The notes under the pieces are model-generated. The model saw nothing but the letters and a program-made list of their open reading frames with translations, was not told the DNA's origin and searched no databases. From positions 124,001 through 188,000 of the forward strand of contig JACKAP010000008.1 of NCBI GenBank assembly GCA_020635015.1: a stretch of 64,000 bases of DNA, written 5' to 3'. Both the position numbers and the translations under genes were made by a program. Within the stretch, counting starts at the first letter, position 1. Each line of letters begins with the position of its first letter. The stretch is from Calditrichia bacterium (GTDB lineage: Bacteria; Calditrichota; Calditrichia; RBG-13-44-9; J075). This document shows, piece by piece, positions 41,372 through 49,200 of the stretch.

Positions 41372-43462
41372 ATGAACAAAGTTGTTATCGCACTGGCATT
41401 TATCACGCTTACGCTGACGGCGCTGTACAGCCAGAGTCAGCGTGTCGTGCTGCTGGAGGAGCATACCAGCACCACCTGCGGGCCTTGCGCCGCAGCCAAT
41501 CCGGGCATCGACGCCACCCTGGCCAGCCTGGGGATCGACAAAGTGGTGGCGATCAAATACCACATGAACTGGCCGGCGCCGGGCAACGATCCCTGGTATT
41601 TCAACAATGTGTCGGAAAATACCACCCGGCGCACGTATTATGGGGTCAATTCCATTCCCCAGGTGCGCATCGACGGTACCCAGACTTCGACCGGTGGTTT
41701 TGCCCCGGTGGTTAACAGCCGTTATGCGCTCCCTTCGCCTTATGATATCTCGATGACTTCCGATCTGGCCAACCATACCGTCACAGTAAAGGTCAAAGCA
41801 ACCGCCACCCCGCCGGCCGGCAACAAATATTTGCGTATCGGGGTGCTGGAAAAGATCTATAATACCAATTCGCCATTCCCGAATGGCGAAACGGAGATCG
41901 CCTATGCGATGCTGGATATGCTGCCGGACGGTCTGGGCACGGCGATCGATCTGGCGGTCGGAGACAGTGTGGAATATACGCTCCCCTATAATACCACGCT
42001 GGTGAACATGCACCCGCCCACCAGCCTGTCAACCCTGCTGGCAGTGGTGGCCTTCATGCAGAACGACGCCAATAAAGAAGTGCTCCAGGCTGCCTATCAT
42101 GAGTCGGGAGTAAACATCGGCACCAATGTGGCCGGCGCGCTGATCAACAACAGCCAGACCGCCACCCTCAGCGGTTTTATGGAAAATAAATCCCTCAGCC
42201 CGATCGATCTGGCCATCGGTATCAATGTCAATGTTCCCGCCGGTTGGAATGTGACCGCCCAGACCGAGCAGGGCGCGGCCATTCCGGTGAATAACGGCAC
42301 TGCGACCGTAACCCTCGACGGCATGGAAACCCTGAACTATACCATTACCGCCGATCCTCAGGGAAATCCCGGCGGATTTTCCCTCCAGGCAGATGTGAGC
42401 CTGGCCTCCGATCCTAATATCTCGGAATCATCGACATATTCGGTCTCTACCAACGATGTGGATATCCTGGTGGTGGATGATGACGGAGGGGCGACCTACG
42501 AATCCTACTTCGTCGAAGAGCTGAACCAGATGCCCTATGTCTACGGAGTGGTGTCGATCAATTCCGGCGACCTGGCCGGGGCGGATCTGGGCAGTATCGA
42601 AGTGATCTTCTGGAATTGCGCCAATGTCGAGCCCACCATCAATGATGCCGACCGCGCGTTGCTGAGCCAATTCCTGGATAACGGCGGCAAGCTCTTCCTC
42701 AATGGGGTGGATATCGCTTATGAACTGGCCGACCCGACCAGTCCTTACTATAATTTTACCACCCTGGCCTTCTTCAACGATTATCTCCATGCCACTTATG
42801 TCAAACGCCAGTACACCTTCCTGGTGGTTGACGGGATCCCCGGCGATCCGATCACCGATGGCATGGCGACGGTTGGCCTGTATGGCGGCACCGGGGCGAG
42901 CACCATCAACTTTGCCACCAACGATTTTGCCAACCAAATCAATCCCGGTGATGCCGATGCCGCGCCGATCTTCTCGTTCTTCAACAACCCGACTGATTAT
43001 GCCGGTATCCGGGCGATTCACAACGGCAGCGGTGGCCAGGGGCGGGTGGTGCTGACTACCTTCGGTTTCGAAACTCTGGCGGATGAAAATATCCGCGCCC
43101 TGTTTGCCGACCGGGTGGTCACCTGGCTGAAGAGCACCACCGGCATCGAGGACGATCGCCTGGCAGGTCCGGCAACCCGCTTCGAGCTGAAAGCCAACTA
43201 TCCCAACCCGTTCAACCCGGAAACGCATATCACCTACGCTTTACCGGCCACTGCCGGTGATCATCAGACAACACTGGTGATCTACAACCAGCTCGGCCAA
43301 AAGGTGCGCACTCTGGTGAACCGCACCCAGTCCAGCGGACAATATGAAGTGACCTGGAATGGGATGGATGATGCCGGCAACAGCGTGGCCAGCGGGGTTT
43401 ATTTCTACAAATTGCAGTACGGCCCCCATCAAAGCGTACGCAAGATGCTGCTGCTGCGCTAA
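41372..43462 (+). CDS. Omp28-like secreted protein with thioredoxin fold and sorting domain
   Basis: A 696-residue exported protein. A signal peptide ends at ALYSQ. An Omp28-like thioredoxin-fold domain follows with Cys36-Gly-Pro-Cys39 (TSTTCGPC), then beta-sandwich modules, a DUF-like alpha/beta segment (VDILVVDDDGGATYESYF), and a C-terminal type IX-type sorting domain (NYPNPFNPETHITY ... SGVYFYKLQ ... MLLLR). The CGPC pair suggests a surface or periplasmic disulfide-linked role. It follows the preceding secreted gene by 54 bases. Confidence 0.82.
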   Translation: MNKVVIALAFITLTLTALYSQSQRVVLLEEHTSTTCGPCAAANPGIDATLASLGIDKVVAIKYHMNWPAPGNDPWYFNNVSENTTRRTYYGVNSIPQVRIDGTQTSTGGFAPVVNSRYALPSPYDISMTSDLANHTVTVKVKATATPPAGNKYLRIGVLEKIYNTNSPFPNGETEIAYAMLDMLPDGLGTAIDLAVGDSVEYTLPYNTTLVNMHPPTSLSTLLAVVAFMQNDANKEVLQAAYHESGVNIGTNVAGALINNSQTATLSGFMENKSLSPIDLAIGINVNVPAGWNVTAQTEQGAAIPVNNGTATVTLDGMETLNYTITADPQGNPGGFSLQADVSLASDPNISESSTYSVSTNDVDILVVDDDGGATYESYFVEELNQMPYVYGVVSINSGDLAGADLGSIEVIFWNCANVEPTINDADRALLSQFLDNGGKLFLNGVDIAYELADPTSPYYNFTTLAFFNDYLHATYVKRQYTFLVVDGIPGDPITDGMATVGLYGGTGASTINFATNDFANQINPGDADAAPIFSFFNNPTDYAGIRAIHNGSGGQGRVVLTTFGFETLADENIRALFADRVVTWLKSTTGIEDDRLAGPATRFELKANYPNPFNPETHITYALPATAGDHQTTLVIYNQLGQKVRTLVNRTQSSGQYEVTWNGMDDAGNSVASGVYFYKLQYGPHQSVRKMLLLR

Positions 43463-43505
43463 ATTGGGATTGCCTGGGACAGATTTGTATTGATTGACGA
43501 ACTGA

Positions 43506-43588
43506 TGCCACAGAGGCACAGAGATCACAGAGATGTTATATCTAAGTTAAATAAAATCAACCTCTGTGTGCTCTGTGTCTCTGTGGCA
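43506..43588. repeat. CACAGAG inverted-repeat element, copy 4
   Basis: TGCCACAGAGGCACAGAGAT mirrors CTCTGTGTCTCTGTGGCA across an AT-rich loop. It lies in the gap before the PEGA/Omp28-like lipoprotein gene. Confidence 0.88.
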
Positions 43589-43651
43589 ATTATATTTGAA
43601 ATATGTTAAAATAATTTTTATTCGATCCTTAGCCGCAATACGGAGCATGGC

Positions 43652-44875
43652 ATGAAATTTCAATATGGCGCCGGGTTGGTTCTGGGGATGCTGCTGCTGG
43701 CGCTTTCCTGCACTCTGGAAGAGGGAAAACTGATCGTTCCCGAAACGCTTTATGGGGAGATCATGGTCACCAGCGACATTGACAGCGCCCGAATCTTTTT
43801 GGATTACCAGGACAGCGGTCTGCTTACCCCGGCGCTGCTGGAGGATGTACCGGTAGGACGGCATGTTGTGCAGGTATCCCGGGACAACTACCGCAGCACC
43901 CCGGATTCCATCGCAGTGCAGGTGCAGGAAAACACCCGGGCCGAGGTTGCCTTCCAGATGGAGGCAATCCTGCGCGCCGGCTATCTGACCGTCACCAGCG
44001 CGCCGGACAGCGCTGCGGTAATCGCCGATGGCCTGCTGCGCGGTTTTACGCCGCTGACCCTGTTCCTGGAGGAAGGCAGTCATGATATTGAGCTGCGTAA
44101 GGGCAGCCACCTTCCCCAGACCTTCACCCGCCAGATCAGCGATGGCGATTCCCTGGCGCTCACCGCCGACCTGCAACTGACGCGGGGAGTGTTGGTCGAA
44201 CATTTTTCCAATACCGGCTGTATCCCTTGTGTGGAAACCGACCGTATTTTGGAGGATATTTTGCATGAAAAAGGCTCGGTGACGGCCCTCAGTATCGGTT
44301 ATCACGCCAATTTCCCCTCTCCCGGCGATCCGATGTACCTGACCTCCCAGGCGGGAAACGATGCCCGGCTGCAGTTTTACAGCGTCGCTGCCGCTCCGAC
44401 GATCTATGTCGACGGGGTTGTCGGCCTGGGCTCGCTGAACCTGGAAACCCGGCTGCGCAATGCGTTCACCACCCGGGAACAGGCGGCGCCGGGAGCGATC
44501 GTGGAGATTTTCGATTTTGCCGCCAGCGCAGATTTGGTGACCGGGCGGGTGCGGGTCGAGGCGCTGCAGAATTTGAGCAATGTTGTGCTGCGCATCGCCC
44601 TGATCGAGCGGGCAGTGAATTTTGCCACGCCGCCAGGGATCAATGAAATGACGTATTTCTTTGATGTTTTCCGGCGGTTTTATCCCGATCCGGGCGGGGT
44701 CATCCTCAGCCTGAGCCCGGGAGAAAGGCAATTCGTGCCTTTCGATTTTGCAATTCCCGGCAACGTCAATTGGCAGACCGATCAGCTCCAGGTGGTCGCG
44801 TTGCTGCAGAATGCTGCCGGTGCCTCCAGCGCACCCAAAGAGGTGATCCAGGCTGCGTGGACGTTGTATCCGTAA
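43652..44875 (+). CDS. PEGA-domain lipoprotein with Omp28-like thioredoxin domain
   Basis: A 407-residue protein. The lipobox ALSC predicts lipidation at Cys20. Two PEGA-like beta modules follow (IMVTSDIDSARIFLDYQDSG and LTVTSAPDSAAVIADGLLRG). Then comes an Omp28-like thioredoxin-fold domain with Cys190-Ile-Pro-Cys193 (NTGCIPC) and PTIYVDGV, a cis-Pro-like position. No sorting domain is present, so it is probably held at the periplasmic face or cell surface by lipid. It forms a redox-flavoured cluster with the flanking CGPC and CIPC proteins. Confidence 0.78.
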   Translation: MKFQYGAGLVLGMLLLALSCTLEEGKLIVPETLYGEIMVTSDIDSARIFLDYQDSGLLTPALLEDVPVGRHVVQVSRDNYRSTPDSIAVQVQENTRAEVAFQMEAILRAGYLTVTSAPDSAAVIADGLLRGFTPLTLFLEEGSHDIELRKGSHLPQTFTRQISDGDSLALTADLQLTRGVLVEHFSNTGCIPCVETDRILEDILHEKGSVTALSIGYHANFPSPGDPMYLTSQAGNDARLQFYSVAAAPTIYVDGVVGLGSLNLETRLRNAFTTREQAAPGAIVEIFDFAASADLVTGRVRVEALQNLSNVVLRIALIERAVNFATPPGINEMTYFFDVFRRFYPDPGGVILSLSPGERQFVPFDFAIPGNVNWQTDQLQVVALLQNAAGASSAPKEVIQAAWTLYP

Positions 44876-44877
44876 AT

Positions 44878-45006
44878 GGGTTGATGGGTTAAAGGGTTGA
44901 TGGGTTAATGAGTTGATGGGTATATGGGGTGGAGGTGCCCGGGCGAGTGGCGACTCGCCCCGACGTCCGTTTTTACCCATTCACCCATTCACCCATTCAC
45001 CCATTA
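44878..45006. repeat. Octamer arms flanking an inverted core (family F)
   Basis: Six to seven ATGGGTTG-type octamers start right after the stop codon at 44873-44875. A core hairpin GGGCGAGTGGCGACTCGCCC (44940-44959) and CGACGTCCG follow. Four ACCCATTC octamers (44975-45006) close the element. The core sequence recurs at 61404-61427, and CGACGTCCGTTTTT recurs at about 21150. Confidence 0.85.
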
Positions 45007-45033
45007 TCGATGCACCAAAAGGAGATATACACT

Positions 45034-45525
45034 ATGAAATCGCTTATGCTAATGACCTTCCTATTCACCTTCACCCTGAGCGTCTTCCCCCAGGATAACA
45101 CTGCCCCGGATTTCAACCTGCCGGATATGGATGGAAAAAATTATCAGTTGTCGGAAAATACCGGCAAGGGGCCGATCCTGATCAACTTCTGGGCCACCTG
45201 GTGCATCCCCTGCCGGGCGGAAATGAAGAAGCTGAAGGATATTTACAAGGATTATCACGATCAGGGCCTGGAAATCCTTTCCATCTCGATCGATGACACC
45301 AAAACCGTCAACAAGGTGAAAGGGTTTGTCAAAACCAACCGCTATCCCTTTACCATTCTGCTCGATACCAACAGCGAGGTGTTCCAGCTTTACCAGGGCA
45401 GCAATCCTCCCCAGACGGTACTGATTGACCAGAACGGCAAGATCGCCTACACCCATACCGGTTACCGCAAAGGCGATGAAATCAAACTCGCCGAAGAAAT
45501 CGCCAAACTGCTTAAAAAGGAATGA
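45034..45525 (+). CDS. TlpA-like exported thioredoxin-family protein
   Basis: A 163-residue protein. The signal peptide (LMLMTFLFTFTLSVFPQ) leads to an AhpC/TlpA-type thioredoxin fold with the active-site WCIPC (Cys57, Cys60), a DGKNYQLSE strand, and NPPQTVLIDQNGKI near the cis-proline. It would reduce or deliver electrons to envelope proteins, possibly the neighbouring CxxC-bearing ones. The ATG at 45034 has a strong AAAGGAG site; a longer frame from 44929 is repeat-encoded and rejected. Confidence 0.9.
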   Translation: MKSLMLMTFLFTFTLSVFPQDNTAPDFNLPDMDGKNYQLSENTGKGPILINFWATWCIPCRAEMKKLKDIYKDYHDQGLEILSISIDDTKTVNKVKGFVKTNRYPFTILLDTNSEVFQLYQGSNPPQTVLIDQNGKIAYTHTGYRKGDEIKLAEEIAKLLKKE

Positions 45526-45531
45526 ACCCCA

Positions 45532-47049
45532 TTGAAACGATTGATACTTCTTCACCTGTTATGGCTGGGTTTGACGTTGCCGGTTTTGGGGCAGGGATTC
45601 CTGTTGCCGGGCGGCATTGAGGTGTCTGGAAACACTTATCTCGAATTTGCGCTTTCCGATACCAGCAAATCCCGCTTTACCGAAAGTTGGACCGACCTTT
45701 TCCTGACCCGGGGCAATTTCCGGGCGGGATTCCGCCTGGGGGTGCACGAGCCGCCGGTGAGCTTTGCCAGCCAGAATTCGGTCAGCGGCCTGGAGCACCG
45801 TTTTCTGGAATACCGCAAGGGAGGATTCCTGGCGCGGGTCGGGAATTTTTACAGCCTCTTCGGCCGAGGGCTGATCCTGCGCAGTTTCGAGAACCGCACC
45901 TTGCGCTGGGATGGTAACATCGACGGGGTAAAGCTGGAATACCGTCACCGTTATGCCGACGGCCAATTGATTTACGGTCAGCCTCGCAAATCCCGCCTCT
46001 CTCCCCAGGAGATCGACCGCAAGGATCCCCGGCCGGGCGGCGAGCGCCTGCCGGCGTTGACCGGAGGGGAGCTGAAACTAAAGCCGGATCGCCGGATCGG
46101 GCTGGGAGGGGCCTATCTTTATTCCGACTCTCTGGAGAATATCAAAGACGGGGTACACCGCTGGTCGGTCTTTAGCGAATTGAATTTCGACTATGCCAAT
46201 ATTTACGGCGAATATGCCGGGGTCGACGGCGCCGGCGGGAACACCAACACCGTGGAAGGCGGCCGGGGGCTGTATTTTTCTGCCAACCTGTTCCTGGGAG
46301 ATTTTACCCTGCTGGGTGAATACCGCCAGTATGACAGCCTAGCGTTTGACGGAGGGCTGACCAACAATCCGCCGACGGTGATCCAGGAACACCTTTATAC
46401 CCTGCTCAATCGCCGGCAGTTGATCCAGAACAGCGACAATGAAGAAGGGTACCTGCTGCAGCTCGGCTATCCGGTCGCCGAGCATGGCGTGGCCACGGTC
46501 AGCTACAGCCGCACCGAAAGCCTGCAGGGCCGGAAGGTTTACGAAGATTTTACCGCCCTGTACGAGGCCGCGGATATTCTGGGGGCGGAATGGGTCTGGG
46601 GCTTCGCCCGGCAGCAGGATCTCGAAGGCCGCTACCTCAACTTCCTGGCCAGCACTTCCTTCGCCGTCTCCCATTACCGCTCGCTGAAAATGATCTTCGA
46701 GCATCAGCACGCCCGGGTGTCCGAAATTCCCGGCTTCATCACCCAGCGGCAGCATTACGATCAATTGCTGACCCTGGAGCTGGGGCTGAGCAGCCGCCTG
46801 GCTTTCTCTTTCCTGGGCGAGCATAGCACCGACCAGTTTGCCGATGAAGCCGAACTGAATGACGATCTCACTTCCCGGAAAAAACATCACTTCTGGGCCG
46901 GCGGGCAATTGAATGCAGCGCTTTTTAACCGTATCGATCTGGCCGTCTTCGGCGGTACCCGCCGTAAGGGAAAGGTCTGCATCGGTGGGGTCTGCGTGGT
47001 GAAACCGGAACTGGAAGGACTGGAAGTGAGTCTGACTGCGAGATTATGA
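45532..47049 (+). CDS. DUF6029-like outer-membrane beta-barrel protein
   Basis: A 505-residue protein with a signal peptide (LILLHLLWLGLTLPVLGQ) and alternating amphipathic strands rich in Tyr, Gly and Arg (for example FLARVGNFYSLFGRGLILRS, GVKLEYRHRYADGQLIYG). The carboxy end ...SLTARL fits a barrel terminus. It resembles DUF6029 proteins of Bacteroidota, function unknown. Start codon is TTG, seven bases after the tlpA-like stop and with AAGGA inside that gene, so translation is likely coupled. Confidence 0.7.
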   Translation: MKRLILLHLLWLGLTLPVLGQGFLLPGGIEVSGNTYLEFALSDTSKSRFTESWTDLFLTRGNFRAGFRLGVHEPPVSFASQNSVSGLEHRFLEYRKGGFLARVGNFYSLFGRGLILRSFENRTLRWDGNIDGVKLEYRHRYADGQLIYGQPRKSRLSPQEIDRKDPRPGGERLPALTGGELKLKPDRRIGLGGAYLYSDSLENIKDGVHRWSVFSELNFDYANIYGEYAGVDGAGGNTNTVEGGRGLYFSANLFLGDFTLLGEYRQYDSLAFDGGLTNNPPTVIQEHLYTLLNRRQLIQNSDNEEGYLLQLGYPVAEHGVATVSYSRTESLQGRKVYEDFTALYEAADILGAEWVWGFARQQDLEGRYLNFLASTSFAVSHYRSLKMIFEHQHARVSEIPGFITQRQHYDQLLTLELGLSSRLAFSFLGEHSTDQFADEAELNDDLTSRKKHHFWAGGQLNAALFNRIDLAVFGGTRRKGKVCIGGVCVVKPELEGLEVSLTARL

Positions 47050-47059
47050 TAGGAGCCGC

Positions 47060-48460
47060 ATGAGCAACCGACTGAAGCGCCGCCAGGAAATCGAACTGCA
47101 GATCGAAAAAGTGGCTTTTGGAGGCAAGGGAATCGCCTATGTCGATGAATACGTGGTGTTTGTCGACGAGTGCCTGCCCGGCGACCGCCTGATCGCCCGC
47201 ATCACCAAATCGAAAAAAAATTATGCCGAAGGGTATGTGCGCGAATTGCTAACCCCCTCCCCGCTGCGCCGGGAGGCGCCCTGCGCGCATTTTTCCCATT
47301 GCGGTGGGTGCAAATGGCAGCATGTCGATTATGCGCAGCAACTGCAATTCAAGCGTCAGCATGTGGAGGAATCGCTGCGCCATATCGGGGGAGTTTCCCC
47401 GGGTGCGCTGCACGAGCCGCTGCCGGCGCCGGAGATCTTCGGCTATCGTAATAAGATGGAGTTTTCCTTCTCCGCCAACCGTTGGCTGACCCCGGAGGAA
47501 TTAAAAGATCTTGAAATTAAGAAAGATTTTGCCCTGGGGCTGCATGTGCCGCGCTTCTTCGACCGGATCATCGATATAAATCATTGCTGGATTCAGACCG
47601 AGCAAATGAATGCGGTGCTGGCATTCTCGAAACATTATTTTAAGCAGGCTGGCATTGCCCCCTACCATCTGCGCAATCACGACGGGGTGTTGCGCCACCT
47701 GGTGCTGCGCCAGTCCTTTGCCGAACAACAGGTGATGGTCAATGTGGTGACGTCCACCGGGCTGGAAGCGGTACTGCTGGATTATGCCGAGCAATTGACC
47801 CGGGAATGCCCGTTTGTGAGCAGCGTTTATAATACCATCAATCGCGGGGTGGCCCAGGTGGCCACCGGAGAAGAGCAGATTCTGATCTACGGTGCGGAAG
47901 TGCTGGTGGAGAAGCTGGGAAAATTCCGCTTCGAGATCTCCCCGGATTCGTTTTTCCAGACCAACAGCCGCCAGGCGGAGCAGCTCTATGAAGTGGTTAA
48001 ACAGTATGCCGAGGTCGAGGGCCGGCTGGTGTGGGATCTGTACTGCGGTACCGGCAGCATCGGCATTTTTGTAGCGGAGACCGCCCGTAAGATTATCGGG
48101 TTCGAGATTGTGGAGAATGCGGTGCGCGACGCCTACCGCAATGCCGGACTGAACGGCATCACCAACTGCGAATTTGTCGCCGGCGATCTGCGCTTCAACC
48201 TCATGAAATATGCGGAAACCCCGCCGGATGTGATCATCTGCGATCCTCCCCGGGCCGGGATGCATAAGGATGTGGTGAATACCCTGCTGGAGGTCGCCCC
48301 GCCCCAGATCATCTACGTCTCCTGCAATCCTGCCACCATGGCGCGCGACCTGGCAGAGCTCACCCGCAGCTATGAAGTGGTTGAGGTGCAGCCGGTGGAT
48401 ATGTTCCCCCACACCTATCATGTCGAAAGCGTGGCCAAACTCAAAAAGCAGGCCGGGTGA
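47060..48460 (+). CDS. rlmD: 23S rRNA (uracil-C5)-methyltransferase, RlmD/RumA-like
   Basis: A 466-residue SAM-dependent RNA methyltransferase. It has an N-terminal TRAM domain (IEKVAFGGKGIAYVDEYVVF), an iron-sulfur cluster motif with Cys75, Cys81 and Cys84 plus a later INHC, the SAM motif VWDLYCGTGSIGIF, and the catalytic VSCNPATMARDL. It modifies U1939-type uridines of 23S rRNA, although other TrmA-family targets are possible. A one-base overlap joins it to the following SpoU gene. Confidence 0.9.
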   Translation: MSNRLKRRQEIELQIEKVAFGGKGIAYVDEYVVFVDECLPGDRLIARITKSKKNYAEGYVRELLTPSPLRREAPCAHFSHCGGCKWQHVDYAQQLQFKRQHVEESLRHIGGVSPGALHEPLPAPEIFGYRNKMEFSFSANRWLTPEELKDLEIKKDFALGLHVPRFFDRIIDINHCWIQTEQMNAVLAFSKHYFKQAGIAPYHLRNHDGVLRHLVLRQSFAEQQVMVNVVTSTGLEAVLLDYAEQLTRECPFVSSVYNTINRGVAQVATGEEQILIYGAEVLVEKLGKFRFEISPDSFFQTNSRQAEQLYEVVKQYAEVEGRLVWDLYCGTGSIGIFVAETARKIIGFEIVENAVRDAYRNAGLNGITNCEFVAGDLRFNLMKYAETPPDVIICDPPRAGMHKDVVNTLLEVAPPQIIYVSCNPATMARDLAELTRSYEVVEVQPVDMFPHTYHVESVAKLKKQAG

Positions 48461-48999
48461 TGAAAAAGCTCACCCTGGAAGAGATCGGACAGCAGCGCCT
48501 CCGGCCCGGCGCGGCGCGCTCGGCGGCGCGTTTCCCGATCTATGTGCTGTTGGACAACATCCGCAGTTTGTACAACGTGGGCGCGATCTTCCGCAGCGCC
48601 GATGCCGCCCGGGTGGAAAAGCTGCTGCTCTGCGGCATCACCGGCCGACCGCCCCGCCGGGAGATCGATAAAACCGCCCTTGGCGCCACCGATACGGTCC
48701 CCTGGGAATATCACCCCAGCGGCCTGGAAGCGGTGAAGCAGCTTAAGGCGCAAGGCATTCCGGTTATCGCCCTGGAACATACCACCGAAAGCCGCCCCCA
48801 CTGGGAATGCCGCTATACCTTCCCCTGTTGCCTGGTGATCGGCAACGAAGTGTGGGGCATCCAGGATGAGATCCTCGACCTGGCGGATCTGGCGGTGGAA
48901 ATCCCGATGTTCGGGGCAAAACATTCGCTCAATGCCGGGGTGGCCTTCGGCATCATGATTTACGATATGCTCCGGCAACTGCCCGACCATACGGGGTAG
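48460..48999 (+). CDS. SpoU/TrmH-family RNA 2'-O-methyltransferase
   Basis: A 179-residue enzyme with a SPOUT trefoil knot: VLLDNIRSLYNVGAIFRSAD, LALEHT-like VIALEHT, VIGNEVWGIQDEIL and IPMFGAKHSLNAGVAFGI. It lacks an N-terminal substrate-binding domain. It probably methylates the ribose of a tRNA or rRNA nucleotide. Paired with rlmD, it forms an RNA-modification unit. Confidence 0.9.
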   Translation: MKKLTLEEIGQQRLRPGAARSAARFPIYVLLDNIRSLYNVGAIFRSADAARVEKLLLCGITGRPPRREIDKTALGATDTVPWEYHPSGLEAVKQLKAQGIPVIALEHTTESRPHWECRYTFPCCLVIGNEVWGIQDEILDLADLAVEIPMFGAKHSLNAGVAFGIMIYDMLRQLPDHTG

Positions 49000-49028
49000 T
49001 GCACTGTGTTGTTAGTTTTGTAGATTTT

Positions 49029-49076
49029 GATGGTGGATGGTGTTGTTTATCTAATATCCAACATCCAACATCCAAC
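49029..49076. repeat. Inverted heptamer arrays (GATGGTG)2 and (ATCCAAC)3
   Basis: Two GATGGTG units at 49029-49042 face three ATCCAAC units at 49056-49076, opposite in sense. It lies between the SpoU and PKD genes; the remainder of this gap holds nothing recognisable. Confidence 0.75.
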
Positions 49077-49200
49077 ATGATATCTAACCTCATTCTATCC
49101 AATCCCCCCCAATAAAAACGCTTGCAATTCTATTTCCTCCGCCGTAATGTATAGCTCCTCCTTAGTCCATTGTAATGATAACATATACAAAGGATCTGCC

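Noticed and set aside
45021..45036. AAGGAGATATACA-like sequence resembling a phage T7/vector ribosome-binding site
   Set aside because: It is a strong natural Shine-Dalgarno in normal genomic context; flanking sequence shows no vector backbone.
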